Below, piece by piece: positions 7,416 through 16,657 of a DNA stretch of 64,000 nt (position 1 is its first letter; each line of letters starts with the position of its first letter). A program made the translations under genes and the position numbers. The notes beneath the pieces were generated by a model. It saw only the letters and a list, made by a program, of their open reading frames with translations, made no database searches and was not told the origin of the DNA. This DNA comes from an uncultured Ruegeria sp. (GTDB taxonomy: Bacteria > Pseudomonadota > Alphaproteobacteria > Rhodobacterales > Rhodobacteraceae): positions 1 to 64,000 of the forward strand of contig NZ_CANMQQ010000017.1 of NCBI RefSeq assembly GCF_947500045.1, in the 5' to 3' direction.

Positions 7416-10357
7416 CACAAGTTAACCGGTTGGGCGGCGGCCAGATTGATCGTACCAAAACCCTGAATTTCAAATTCGACAACCGCAATTACACGGCACA
7501 TCCAGGCGATACTCTGGCATCGGCCCTTTTGGCCAATGGCGTGCGCCTGATGGGGCGGTCTTTCAAGTATCACCGTCCGCGCGGGGTTCTGAGTGCGGGG
7601 TCGGAGGAGCCCAACGCACTGGTTGAATTGCGCAAGGGCAGTCGGAAAGAACCCAATACCCGCGCCACGACCATAGAAATGTTTGACGGGCTCGAAGCCA
7701 ATTCCCAGAATCGCTGGCCCAGCCTGAAATTTGATGCGCTGGCGATCAATGACCAGTTGTCGCGCTTTCTGACTGCGGGTTTCTACTACAAAACCTTCAT
7801 GTGGCCGGCGGTGTTCTGGGAAAAGTTTTATGAACCACTGATCCGCCGAGCTGCTGGATTGGGCACATTGTCGATGCAGGACGACCCTGATGAGTACGAC
7901 AAGGGGTTCAGACATTGCGACCTGTTGATCATCGGTGCGGGTCCGGCTGGATTGATGGCGGCGCTGACTGCCGGACGGGCTGGATCAGAGGTGATTTTGG
8001 CGGATGAAGATTTCGCCCTCGGCGGCCGTTTGAACAGCGAGAGTTTCTTGCTGAACGACGATCAGGCTGAAATCTGGGTGGCGCAAACAGTGGCTGAGCT
8101 GTCGGCGATGCCCAATGTTCGCCTGATGCCGCGGACCACAACCATCGGTGCCTTCGATCACGGTATTTACGGGGCAGTAGAACAGACGGGCGACCATCTG
8201 GCCAACCTGCCCACAGGCAAACCCCGACAGATCCTGTGGCGCATCTATTCCAAGCGCGCGCTCTTATGTACAGGGGCGACCGAACGTCCGATCGCCTTTG
8301 AAAACAACGACCGGCCCGGCATCATGCTGGCAGGTGCTTTGCGCAGCTACGCCAACCGGTTCGCCGCCACCCCGGCCCGGCGCGTGGCCATATTTACCAA
8401 TAACGATGATGGTCACCGAACTGCAGCCGATCTGCATGCCAAAGGAGTGAAAATCGCCGCCGTTGTCGATGTGCGGGTAGATGCACCAACAAGCGGTGAT
8501 TACGAAGTTCTGCGCGGCGCACAGGTGATCGATACCAAAGGCCGCCTTGGCTTGGCTTTTGTCGAAGTCGGTTTAGCCGACGGCTCGAACCGTACGCTGG
8601 ATGTGGGCGCGCTTGGTGTCTCGGGTGGATGGAATCCGAATGTACACCTGACCTGCCATCAGCGTGGCCGACCAACATGGGATGAGGGCCTGTCCGCTTT
8701 CGTCCCCGGAGAAACGCTGCCTCCGGGTCTGGCAGTCGCCGGGGCTGCAAACGGTATCATGACCACTTATGGCGCCCTACAATCTGGCGCCCAAGGTGCG
8801 GCGCAGGCACTTGAACTGAAAGGCGACCTACCCACATTGCCCGAAGCTGAGGATATGCCAGTCCGTCAAACCCCATTCTGGTATGTGCAGGGCTGTTCGC
8901 GGGCATGGCTGGACCAGCAGAATGACGTAACCGTCAAAGACGTGAAGCTTAGCCATCAGGAAGGGTTCCGATCGGTCGAACACCTCAAACGCTACACCAC
9001 ACTGGGCATGGCAACCGATCAGGGCAAGACGTCGAACATGGGTGGTTTGGCGATCATGGCCGAACTTGCTGGAAAATCCATTCCTGAAACCGGCACCACA
9101 ATTTTCCGCCCTCCCTACACCCCTGTCCCAATTGCAACCTTTGCCGGTCGTCTAAAAGGGCAGGAGTTTCACCCTACCCGCCTGCCACCCTCGCACTATT
9201 GGGCCAAAGAGCGGGGCGCAGTGTTTGTCGAGGTCGGCAATTGGCTACGCGCACAATGGTTCCCTTTGCCGGGTGAAACGCATTGGCGTCAATCCGTCGA
9301 CCGCGAAGTGCGCCAGACCCGCGCCTCGGTCGGGGTGTGCGATTGCACCACGCTCGGCAAGATTGACGTACAAGGCACCGATGCGGCGGATTTCCTGAAC
9401 CGGATTTACTGCAACGGCTTTGCCAAATTCGCGGTGGGTAAAACCCGCTATGGCCTGATGTTACGAGAAGATGGCATTGCGATGGATGATGGCACCGCTG
9501 CGCGGCTAGCCGAGGATCATTTCATTGTCACAACTACAACGGCCAACGCCGTCAAAGTCTATCAACACATGGAATTCGTCCGTCAATGCCTATTACCGGA
9601 CATGGACGTACAACTGATCTCAACCACCGAAGCCTGGGCGCAATACGCTGTCGCAGGGCCAAATTCGCGCAAACTTCTGCAAAAGATCGTGGATCCCGAA
9701 TTCGATATCTCAAACGAAGGCTTCCCCTTCATGGGTTGTGGAAACGTCACTGTATGTGGCGGATTGCGGGCGCGTCTGTTCCGTATTTCGTTCTCGGGCG
9801 AGCTGGCGTTTGAAATCGCGGTTCCGTCCCGTTATGGCGATGCCTTGATGCGGCGCCTGATGCGGGAGGGTGAAGAGTTCAACGTTGTACCATACGGCAC
9901 CGAAGCCTTGAGTGTCATGCGGATCGAAAAGGGTCACGCGGCGGGCAACGAGTTGAACGGAACCACCTCAGCCCTAAACCTTGGAATGGCTCGGATGGTG
10001 TCAAAAAAGAAAGACAGCATCGGCGCGACCTTGTCCGAGCGCGAGGGACTGAACCAACCAGACGCATTGATGATGGTCGGCGTCAAACCAGTTAACTCAG
10101 GCGATAAGGTAACCGCCGGGGGCCATCTGATGAATGCCTCGGGTCCTGTGGATGCCGCTAATGATCAGGGCTATATCACATCGGCGGCTTTCTCACCGTC
10201 TCTGGACAGTCATATCGGTCTTGGTTTTTTAAAGAACGGTGGCGAGCGCCAGGGTGAAAAGATGCGGCTTGTTTCGCCATTGACTGAACTGACCGTCGAA
10301 GTTGAAATCGTCTCGGCCCATTTTGTCGATCCACAGGGAGAACGGCTTCGTGCATGA
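7412..10357 (+). CDS. soxA: sarcosine oxidase-type alpha subunit
   Basis: Large 981-aa subunit. The N-terminus (about 1-100) is the ferredoxin-like domain with RSFKYHRPRGVLSAGSEEPN. Next comes a dinucleotide-binding flavoprotein domain (LLIIGAGPAGLMAALTAGRAG) that holds NAD. The C-terminal 380 residues are an aminomethyltransferase-like folate-binding domain (DREVRQTRASVGVCDCTTLGKIDVQG) that accepts the one-carbon unit as methylene-tetrahydrofolate. Length is typical. ATG 7412 overlaps the soxD stop (ATGA), which points to translational coupling. No truncation or frameshift is visible. Confidence 0.92.
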   Translation: MTQVNRLGGGQIDRTKTLNFKFDNRNYTAHPGDTLASALLANGVRLMGRSFKYHRPRGVLSAGSEEPNALVELRKGSRKEPNTRATTIEMFDGLEANSQNRWPSLKFDALAINDQLSRFLTAGFYYKTFMWPAVFWEKFYEPLIRRAAGLGTLSMQDDPDEYDKGFRHCDLLIIGAGPAGLMAALTAGRAGSEVILADEDFALGGRLNSESFLLNDDQAEIWVAQTVAELSAMPNVRLMPRTTTIGAFDHGIYGAVEQTGDHLANLPTGKPRQILWRIYSKRALLCTGATERPIAFENNDRPGIMLAGALRSYANRFAATPARRVAIFTNNDDGHRTAADLHAKGVKIAAVVDVRVDAPTSGDYEVLRGAQVIDTKGRLGLAFVEVGLADGSNRTLDVGALGVSGGWNPNVHLTCHQRGRPTWDEGLSAFVPGETLPPGLAVAGAANGIMTTYGALQSGAQGAAQALELKGDLPTLPEAEDMPVRQTPFWYVQGCSRAWLDQQNDVTVKDVKLSHQEGFRSVEHLKRYTTLGMATDQGKTSNMGGLAIMAELAGKSIPETGTTIFRPPYTPVPIATFAGRLKGQEFHPTRLPPSHYWAKERGAVFVEVGNWLRAQWFPLPGETHWRQSVDREVRQTRASVGVCDCTTLGKIDVQGTDAADFLNRIYCNGFAKFAVGKTRYGLMLREDGIAMDDGTAARLAEDHFIVTTTTANAVKVYQHMEFVRQCLLPDMDVQLISTTEAWAQYAVAGPNSRKLLQKIVDPEFDISNEGFPFMGCGNVTVCGGLRARLFRISFSGELAFEIAVPSRYGDALMRRLMREGEEFNVVPYGTEALSVMRIEKGHAAGNELNGTTSALNLGMARMVSKKKDSIGATLSEREGLNQPDALMMVGVKPVNSGDKVTAGGHLMNASGPVDAANDQGYITSAAFSPSLDSHIGLGFLKNGGERQGEKMRLVSPLTELTVEVEIVSAHFVDPQGERLRA

Positions 10358-10910
10358 TCTTGTCGCATTAACCGCACTTGGTGGAACCGGCCCGGAATCT
10401 TGTACGGTTGGTAGCGTGTCCTGTCGCGAATACCCCGATATCGCGCTGGCTTCGGTCGCTGCGCGTTTGGGGCATGAGGCCGAAACACGGACCGCGTTGG
10501 CTACCTTGACCGGGCATACTGCGCCCGACATCGGACAGACATCCGGTCATACGGTCAAAGCTTTCTGGACCGGACCCGAGCAATGGATGCTTGAGGCACC
10601 CTTCGAGACACATGAAGACCTTGCGTCGATGGTGAAAGGCCACGTCAAAGACGCCGCTTCCGTGTCCGAGCAAACAGATGCGTGGACCCGGTTTGACCTG
10701 GAGGGCCCCGATGTACGGGCGGTGCTGGAACTGTTGTGCAACCTGGATTGCAGAAAAATGGCAGAAGGGGATGCTGCGCGCACCTCGATCCATCATCTCG
10801 GGTGTTTTGTCCTGTGCCGGTCAGCCGATGTGTTCAGCATCTACGGTCCTCGATCTTCAGCACGCACCCTGCAGCACGCAATTATCGCCGCGATGAACTC
10901 TGCGCTCTAG
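10350..10910 (+). CDS. soxG: sarcosine oxidase-type gamma subunit
   Basis: Third structural subunit of the heterotetramer, 186 aa, related to the folate-binding GcvT/YgfZ fold. Recognisable segments include HTVKAFWTGPEQWMLEAP and RFDLEGPDVRAVLELLCNLDC. The start is best placed at GTG 10350: AGGGAG lies nine bases upstream, and it overlaps the end of soxA by 8 bp, in keeping with the tight packing of the operon. A TTG at 10302 would add 16 unlikely residues. It ends nine bases from the end of the convergent AraC gene, leaving little room for a separate terminator. Confidence 0.85.
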   Translation: MHDLVALTALGGTGPESCTVGSVSCREYPDIALASVAARLGHEAETRTALATLTGHTAPDIGQTSGHTVKAFWTGPEQWMLEAPFETHEDLASMVKGHVKDAASVSEQTDAWTRFDLEGPDVRAVLELLCNLDCRKMAEGDAARTSIHHLGCFVLCRSADVFSIYGPRSSARTLQHAIIAAMNSAL

Positions 10911-10918
10911 CACGCGGA

Positions 10919-11947
10919 TCAAACAGAGGGTAGTGGAGCGTTGTCTTCGACCCGAAAACGGTTGATCCGACGGCGATCCTCGCTGGGGCTCAGCCCAAAG
11001 GCTGCGCGATAATGCGTCACTAATGGCGCGACCGAACTATATCCAATTGCCGCAGCAATCTCGGGGATCGGATCTTTTGTATAGACGACCATCTGCCGGG
11101 CCGCCTTCATCCGCATCGCGCGGTAATAATGGCTAGGGCTTAACCCGGTGGCCTGCTTAAACGCGCGTTCGATCTGACGTGGGGTGACACCAGTCTGATG
11201 CGCAACCTCAGCGATTGTTATGGGCTGACCGACATTTCCTGCAAACAGCTCGACCGACTTGGCTACAAGCGGTGGTAGTTTATCACCGGAACCTGAATGA
11301 CGGACATTAGGAACCTGTTGGCGCACGCCTTCCCCCCGCATCATCGGGTGTTGAAACCAGCAGGCAACCTCATGCGCGATATCACTGCCCAAACGGTCTT
11401 CGATCAAATGAAGCGCCAGATCAAACGCTGCCGCAGCTCCAGCAGCGGTATAACGGCTGGTATCGGATACGATCACCTCGCGGCGGGCATCCATGTCCGG
11501 AAACTCAGCTTCAAATGCAGCTTCATAACACCAGTGAACAGAAACCGGACGCCCGGTCATAACCCCGGACCGGACCAACGGAAAAACACCGCCACTGATG
11601 CCGCCAAGAATGGTTCCATGCCGGGCCAACATTCGCAATGTGCCATTTCCCTGTTTCGGATCGCCAAACCCGGCCACGGGACTACTGAGGAGAAATAGAA
11701 TATCGATTGATTGGCAATCAGATAGATCGCGATCAGCCTCGAACCCGATATTGGCGCTGGACTTGACCTTCTGCCCGAGCTCGGAAACCAGAGACCAGCA
11801 AAAGGCCTCTTGCCCTGCGATCTCATTCGCTGCCCGCAAAGGTTCTACAATCGAGGTCAGACAGGCTATTGGAAAACCGTCGAACAGCAGAAATCCGATC
11901 TCAGTTCTTTTGTCTATCAGCATGACTATTTTACTATCAGGAAACAT
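10919..11947 (-). CDS. GlxA-type AraC regulator with DJ-1/PfpI-like domain
   Basis: A regulator of about 342 aa with an N-terminal amidotransferase-like (DJ-1/PfpI) domain (IGFLLFDGFPIACLTSIVEPLRAANEIAG) that senses a ligand, and a C-terminal AraC double helix-turn-helix (ITIAEVAHQTGVTPRQIERAFKQATGLSP). It belongs to the group of GbdR and CdhR, which control glycine betaine, dimethylglycine, sarcosine and carnitine breakdown. It converges on soxG, so a role in controlling sox is likely but inferred. The start is uncertain: ATG 11947 or ATG 11923, neither with a strong ribosome-binding site; longer versions run into the divergent XRE gene. Confidence 0.82.
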   Translation of the reverse strand: MFPDSKIVMLIDKRTEIGFLLFDGFPIACLTSIVEPLRAANEIAGQEAFCWSLVSELGQKVKSSANIGFEADRDLSDCQSIDILFLLSSPVAGFGDPKQGNGTLRMLARHGTILGGISGGVFPLVRSGVMTGRPVSVHWCYEAAFEAEFPDMDARREVIVSDTSRYTAAGAAAAFDLALHLIEDRLGSDIAHEVACWFQHPMMRGEGVRQQVPNVRHSGSGDKLPPLVAKSVELFAGNVGQPITIAEVAHQTGVTPRQIERAFKQATGLSPSHYYRAMRMKAARQMVVYTKDPIPEIAAAIGYSSVAPLVTHYRAAFGLSPSEDRRRINRFRVEDNAPLPSV

Positions 11948-12063
11948 TGGCGCTATGGTAGCCCGGATTGATATATGTAATGCACAGCGCACGATTGCGG
12001 GACTAAACACGCCATGTAGTGCGATACGCTGAAAGTGCAGAATTGAAAAAACGCGACACCGAT

Positions 12064-12693
12064 ATGGCGGCCAATCTGACACAGGATCCGCATTCCGTTC
12101 GAGCAGGCGAACGTGAGAAAGTGCTTGAAGTTGCGATCGGGCGCGAAGTTCGGGCCTTTCGCAAACAGCAAAACATCACGGTTGCTGAACTTGCCCAGTT
12201 AACTGGTCTGTCGATCGGAATGCTGTCGAAAATCGAAAACGGCAATACATCGCCTTCATTGACAACACTGCAATCTCTAGCCGATGCCCTATCAGTTCCA
12301 TTGACAAGCTTCTTTAGGCAGTTCGAGGAACGCCGGGAAGCCGTGCACACAAAAGCTGGTGAAGGCATAGAGCTGGAACGTGAAGGAACCCGCGCCAACC
12401 ACCAATACAACCTGCTGGGACATATTGGAGCCAATGGATCGGGCGTGATAGTCGAGCCCTATTTGATCACTCTAACAGCAGAATCGGATGTATTTCCAAC
12501 CTTCCAGCATGGCGGAATCGAGACGATTTACATGTTGGAAGGCGAGGTTGACTATCGACATGGGGATCAAATTTACCCGCTGAAACCGGGCGATACTCTG
12601 TTTTTTGACGCAGATGCCCCACATGGACCAGAACGATTGGTCAAGTTGCCAGCACGCTATATCTCGGTCATCAGCTACCCTCAGACGAACTGA
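12064..12693 (+). CDS. XRE-family regulator with C-terminal cupin sensor
   Basis: A 209-aa regulator of the XRE-cupin class. Residues 25-80 form a helix-turn-helix (NITVAELAQLTGLSIGMLSKIENGNTSPSLTTLQ), and the C-terminal half is a cupin barrel (GGIETIYMLEGEVDYRHGDQIYPLKPGDTLFFDADAPHGPE) likely to bind a small ligand. Such proteins often control amino-acid or polyamine catabolic genes. It is divergent from the GlxA-type regulator, so both probably share the short control region at about 11948-12063. ATG 12064 is preferred; a GTG at 12019 would add 15 residues and has no better ribosome-binding site. Confidence 0.83.
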   Translation: MAANLTQDPHSVRAGEREKVLEVAIGREVRAFRKQQNITVAELAQLTGLSIGMLSKIENGNTSPSLTTLQSLADALSVPLTSFFRQFEERREAVHTKAGEGIELEREGTRANHQYNLLGHIGANGSGVIVEPYLITLTAESDVFPTFQHGGIETIYMLEGEVDYRHGDQIYPLKPGDTLFFDADAPHGPERLVKLPARYISVISYPQTN

Positions 12694-12849
12694 CGGCCCA
12701 GGCTGTATATGAATAGCCCTATCGCCATCGCCTTCTTCGCGGGTTGAGCGAAGTTGTGGCTTTCATGCCCGGCACCAGAACCGACTTGTACGGCAATTCC
12801 AGACCAATCAACCAATCCGCACCCAATGTGCACCAACCATCCGGATGGG

Positions 12850-12962
12850 CGCGTAAAGGTTGCATCCATCACTCGGATCGTGGATCGCAATGCTGTACTC
12901 AAGACGATCTAAACATAATGCGCCAGCAGTGGGTAATCGTGTCGGAAAATGGGATATTGTAA
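12850..12962 (+). mobile_element. IS3-family transposase fragment
   Basis: A short frame contains GCIHHSDRGSQCCTQDDL followed by RQQWVIVS. HHSDRGSQY is the hallmark around the second catalytic aspartate of IS3-type OrfB transposases, and a Q/RQH-I-S continuation is typical. Only about 35 codons are recognisable, with no flanking inverted repeats or preceding DDE aspartate. It is a degenerate insertion-sequence remnant. The rest of the 295-bp gap (12694-12988) holds nothing else I can name. Confidence 0.5.
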
Positions 12963-12988
12963 CGACCACCCGGCTGCTGAAACGAAGA

Positions 12989-14194
12989 TCAGGAGAGTAG
13001 CTGTTCGATGGTAGTGGCCCAACCAAGCAATCTGCGGTCATCGTCTCGGCGGGCCATTAGCTCCAGCCCCAAGGGACGATCATCAAACCCCGATATCGGC
13101 AAGCTGATTGCAGGGCTTCCGGACAGTGATGCTGCAAGGGCGCGATCAGTTAGAAGTGGGAACAGGGCGTGGCTCTTGCCGTTCAGCTGGACTTCCTCGG
13201 TATGCAGCTTGGGGGCAGCTATCGGAACGGTTGGGTAGACAAGCACATCCAACCCATCCATCGCGGTTTCCAGAATTTCGCATACCTTATCGCGACCCTG
13301 CGTACGCATGGACTGCAGTTCTGAATCGGTGGTCTCATCCGCGGCAATCTCGCGGAAGATTCCGGCAACGTCGGGGCTGGCGATTTGGTCAGCGAAATCA
13401 CTGATGTCCAGTTGAAGTTCGCGCTCTAGAAAAGATGTCCACCAACGCTTGGCTTCGGCGATGACAATCCGAAGTGAGATGGCCTCCATCGCCTGGTGCA
13501 AATCGGGGGCATCGCGTGTTTCGATCACCGCTCCTGCGGCACACAATCTCTCGATTGCCGCTTCAACCGGCCCTGCAACGCGGCTGTCGACATTGTCCCA
13601 GAACACGGATTGAACACGGCCCAGTCGAAGACCTTCGAGTGGCCTGGCCTCTGAGGGCTTGTCATCGGCCAGTGCTGAATCAAGCCGGGTCAACCTGTCC
13701 ATATCCGGTGCCATCGCGCTGATCGTATCCAACGAAATCGACAGGTTCAGTACGCCATCACCCGGATAGCGCCCGGCAGACGGGCGAAAGCCAATACATC
13801 CGCAGAACGCGGCTGGAAGGCGACCTGATCCGCCGGTGTCAGAAGCCAAGCCCATGGTCGCCAAGCCGGCCGCCACTGCCGCAGCGGTTCCACCAGACGA
13901 ACCACCTGACATGGCACCATGCGGGCCTGCGACAGCTCCAAAATGTGCATTGTCAGATGTGATGCCAAACGCAAGTTCGTGCATATTGGCCTGCCCTATA
14001 ATCGTCGCACCAGCAGCCAGTGCGCGGTCAACAGTTGATGCGTGACCATTGCTGACAACCTTCGACAACGCCGGAGATGCGCCGTCCCACGGTAAACCGG
14101 CGATTGCAACATTGGCTTTGACGGCCAGCGTTTCGCCAAGCAAGGCGCCAGAATCGGCGCCTTTGATATTCGTTTCGCGGATAAGTGCCGTCAC
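12989..14194 (-). CDS. amidase-signature family hydrolase
   Basis: Hydrolyses an amide bond of an unknown small substrate. The Ser-cisSer-Lys triad is visible: Lys26 (LAVKANVAI), Ser99 in GGSSGG, and nucleophile Ser123 in SDTGGSGR. The usual residue after GGS is Ile; here it is Gly. The 401-aa protein is short for the family because the catalytic lysine lies at residue 26, so the N-terminal helices found in longer members are missing. It starts at a GTG that overlaps the stop of the nitronate monooxygenase gene (GTGA), so the two are translationally coupled. The ACP.. ending near 12989 is normal for the family. Confidence 0.85.
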   Translation of the reverse strand: MTALIRETNIKGADSGALLGETLAVKANVAIAGLPWDGASPALSKVVSNGHASTVDRALAAGATIIGQANMHELAFGITSDNAHFGAVAGPHGAMSGGSSGGTAAAVAAGLATMGLASDTGGSGRLPAAFCGCIGFRPSAGRYPGDGVLNLSISLDTISAMAPDMDRLTRLDSALADDKPSEARPLEGLRLGRVQSVFWDNVDSRVAGPVEAAIERLCAAGAVIETRDAPDLHQAMEAISLRIVIAEAKRWWTSFLERELQLDISDFADQIASPDVAGIFREIAADETTDSELQSMRTQGRDKVCEILETAMDGLDVLVYPTVPIAAPKLHTEEVQLNGKSHALFPLLTDRALAASLSGSPAISLPISGFDDRPLGLELMARRDDDRRLLGWATTIEQLLS

Positions 14195-15192
14195 TGTGCT
14201 GCCCCAAGTATGCGTGCGGCGTCGGCCATCATTTCCTCGACAATCTCGGCGGCTGGCTGGATATCCTTGATCAAACCCACACCTTGACCCATCAGCCAGG
14301 CCATTTCCTCATAATCTCCTGTGGTATCCGGCGTGGGTAGGATCACGTCGAAACGGCGCTTTTCATGCGGTTGGCCCAGGAACTGCGTCTGGCCGATCAC
14401 CGGTTCATTCGCGCGGTCCTTAGGCACGTCTTCCAGGCGGCCTTCGAATTCTTCAGTTGGTCGGACACGCATCAGACGCATGGGGTTAAAATCCGGCATT
14501 TCCGGGCCGAACACACCCGATCGGGTTGTATCAGCACCACATGCGGCGACAAGGCGGGTATGATGTTCGGGATGGACCCAAGCCTCGTTGGTCGCGACCA
14601 GACGCGTGCCGACCCACACGCCGTCCGCCCCCAGTGCCAGCGACGCTGCTACGCCGCGCCCGTCTGTTATCCCGCCCGAAGCCAATACCATAGCCTTATC
14701 ACCGATCGCGTCGACCATTGCGGGCACCAACGCCATCGATCCCATTCCACCGTAATTGTGGCCGCCTGCTTCCCAGCCTTGCGCCACGACAAGATCCGCG
14801 CCAAGCTCGACAGCTTTTTCACCGTCTTCGACTGTGCCGACCTGCACCCAGATATCCGCGCCGGAATCCTTCAGCATCTTGACCTGATCATCCGGTGGCA
14901 ACCCCCAGTGGAACGAGGCCACCGGGACCTTTTCACCGGCAGTTGTCTTGACCTGCTCATCATTGCCGAAACAGGTGATGAAATTGATGTTAAACGGCTT
15001 CCCCGCGTCGCGCAGCTTGGCGATATGTTCGCGCAGTTCATCAGGTGGAAGGAAGCCGACGCCGATCGCACCTATTCCACCGCCCTGCCCCACAGCCTGA
15101 GCAAGCTCAGGCTTTTCACCTGCAAACGCCATGCCAGCTTGGGCGAAGGGATGTTTAACGCCGTAGCGTTCGGTCAAACGGGTTTTCAGCAT
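14191..15192 (-). CDS. nitronate monooxygenase / 2-nitropropane dioxygenase family protein
   Basis: FMN-dependent TIM-barrel enzyme of 333 aa that oxidises nitronates or related substrates. Visible features are the N-terminal HPFAQAGMAF, the phosphate-binding part VLASGGITDGRGVAASLALGADGVWVGTRL, and AQGWEAGGHNYG carrying the active-site His region of the family. ATG 15192 has an excellent site (AGGAGG) seven bases upstream. It is the first gene of a two-gene operon with the amidase, and an AraC regulator lies just upstream in the same orientation. The pairing suggests oxidation followed by amide hydrolysis of one compound, but the substrate is not evident. Confidence 0.87.
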   Translation of the reverse strand: MLKTRLTERYGVKHPFAQAGMAFAGEKPELAQAVGQGGGIGAIGVGFLPPDELREHIAKLRDAGKPFNINFITCFGNDEQVKTTAGEKVPVASFHWGLPPDDQVKMLKDSGADIWVQVGTVEDGEKAVELGADLVVAQGWEAGGHNYGGMGSMALVPAMVDAIGDKAMVLASGGITDGRGVAASLALGADGVWVGTRLVATNEAWVHPEHHTRLVAACGADTTRSGVFGPEMPDFNPMRLMRVRPTEEFEGRLEDVPKDRANEPVIGQTQFLGQPHEKRRFDVILPTPDTTGDYEEMAWLMGQGVGLIKDIQPAAEIVEEMMADAARILGAAQ

Positions 15193-15259
15193 TGGTGCCT
15201 CCTACAACTGCTAACGCGTAGAAGTTTGGCACACACGATGCGGACAATGATGCGAGCGA

Positions 15260-16159
15260 TCAGGACAATTGTGCAGCGCGCCATGCACCCGGGCTTACCC
15301 CATGCTTTCGACGAAAGACGCGTGCGAAATAGCTGGGATCGCGAAAACCTGCTCGCGCGGCAATGGCTGAGATTTGCAGGTCGGTAGTTTCCAGCAGCGA
15401 CTGCGCCGTTGCAAGGCGCGCAGCCTCGATACGGGAACCTACCGTCTGACCTGTTTCTTCAAACAATGCGTGTATTTTACGCTCGGTTATCCCAAAAGAC
15501 GCGGCCAGCGGTGCCGCTGACAACTCTGGTTGCATATGACATCGTGCAATATGCGCTTGAATCGCCTCCAGCAGCGCAGTGCCGTCGGTTTCTTCCGCAG
15601 AAACCTGTGTGACAAGCGACAAAGTGCTGAGAATCTGTGCATTCAACGCATCGTTGGCCGCAGGTAGCTGCAAGGCCAACGCGCCAAGCCCGGCAAGAAC
15701 ATTTGCCAATTCGCGGCCAGCCGCGCTTTGAGACAGGCGCAGAATACCAGGATCAAGTGTTGCTGGAAGAGCATCTTGCGGAATTGCGATCGAGATCAAT
15801 TCAAATGGTGCAGTATGGGTGATCGAATACGGTTCAGACGTCGAAACCAAGCACAAATCCATCGGTGCGGTTTCGTAGCGGCCTTGGGGCATCTCGACCA
15901 AACCACGTCCTGACAGTTGGAGATTGGCAAAGACCAGATCCCCTCGCCTGCGCGCGACGTGTTCCGAACGCCGCAGCACCCGATGAGGAGCGGCACGAAC
16001 CCGGCTTACTTGCCCGGTCGGAAGATGGGCTTGCTCGATCCTGCCGACAAAATCGTGGTTTCCGACAGCTTGGGCATCAAGACGCACGAACGCAGAAGCC
16101 AAGCCATCCTGCCATTTCCGCAGCCCCGAAGCCGTACTATTTATCCGCCACGTTCGCAT
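15260..16159 (-). CDS. AraC-family transcriptional regulator (FeaR-like N-terminal domain)
   Basis: A 299-aa regulator. The N-terminal part (about 20-170) resembles the cupin-like AraC-binding domain of FeaR-type regulators (HVARRRGDLVFANLQLSGRGLVEMPQGRYETAP), and the C-terminal 100 residues are an AraC DNA-binding domain (ISAIAARAGFRDPSYFARVFRRKHGVSPGAWR). It lies 67 bp upstream of the nitronate monooxygenase-amidase pair on the same strand and is the natural candidate for controlling it. ATG 16159 is used; no strong ribosome-binding site is visible. Confidence 0.82.
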   Translation of the reverse strand: MRTWRINSTASGLRKWQDGLASAFVRLDAQAVGNHDFVGRIEQAHLPTGQVSRVRAAPHRVLRRSEHVARRRGDLVFANLQLSGRGLVEMPQGRYETAPMDLCLVSTSEPYSITHTAPFELISIAIPQDALPATLDPGILRLSQSAAGRELANVLAGLGALALQLPAANDALNAQILSTLSLVTQVSAEETDGTALLEAIQAHIARCHMQPELSAAPLAASFGITERKIHALFEETGQTVGSRIEAARLATAQSLLETTDLQISAIAARAGFRDPSYFARVFRRKHGVSPGAWRAAQLS

Positions 16160-16283
16160 TTCGGCATTATGGGGCTTGTCAGAAGAATGAAAAGACCTGT
16201 GTTCATTGATTTTGGTCCCGCCAACATAGCTGCAAGGATTCGCCGCCCGGAATCCTCTGATTCAGCCCAGATCTCTGGCGTTG

Positions 16284-16547
16284 TCAGATATCCGAGGAAT
16301 TTCGGGAGTTTTTATGCCCGATCCGAACAACCGACCATCCTATCCAAACGACGATCATAAGCCCGATGGCTGTATAAAGGCCGCGCGCAATCATAACACT
16401 CTGAACATATTGTTCTTTTGATGAAAATTCGTAGCCAAACGTGTTTGCCAACCCTTCTACTAGGTAGAAGGGTGGAACTGCGCTGACCGACAGCAAAAAC
16501 ATCAGCAGAATTGCGATCGGCAGCAACAGCTTTTTGGCAGTGTTCAT
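16284..16547 (-). CDS. small two-helix membrane protein
   Basis: An 87-aa hypothetical protein with two hydrophobic segments: LLLPIAILLMFLLSVSAV near the N-terminus and YTAIGLMIVVWIGWSVV toward the end, separated by a polar stretch of about 35 residues. It probably lies in the inner membrane. ATG 16547 places the first helix right at the N-terminus; an alternative ATG at 16598 adds 17 basic and polar residues. It follows the ADP-ribosylglycohydrolase-like gene on the same strand after 110 bp. No family recognised. Confidence 0.5.
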   Translation of the reverse strand: MNTAKKLLLPIAILLMFLLSVSAVPPFYLVEGLANTFGYEFSSKEQYVQSVMIARGLYTAIGLMIVVWIGWSVVRIGHKNSRNSSDI

Positions 16548-16657
16548 AAGCGTAGTGATCTCGCTTCTCCGGGCACACTTAACGCCGCGGACCCCCATGA
16601 TGGGCTAACAATTTGCCAAACAGGAACCCGCCGCATCAAATTTTACCCGATCCAGTC

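Noticed and set aside
14365..15387. 340-aa plus-strand open frame
   Set aside because: It is antisense to the nitronate monooxygenase gene and part of the AraC gene, both well supported. Its translation shows no family pattern.
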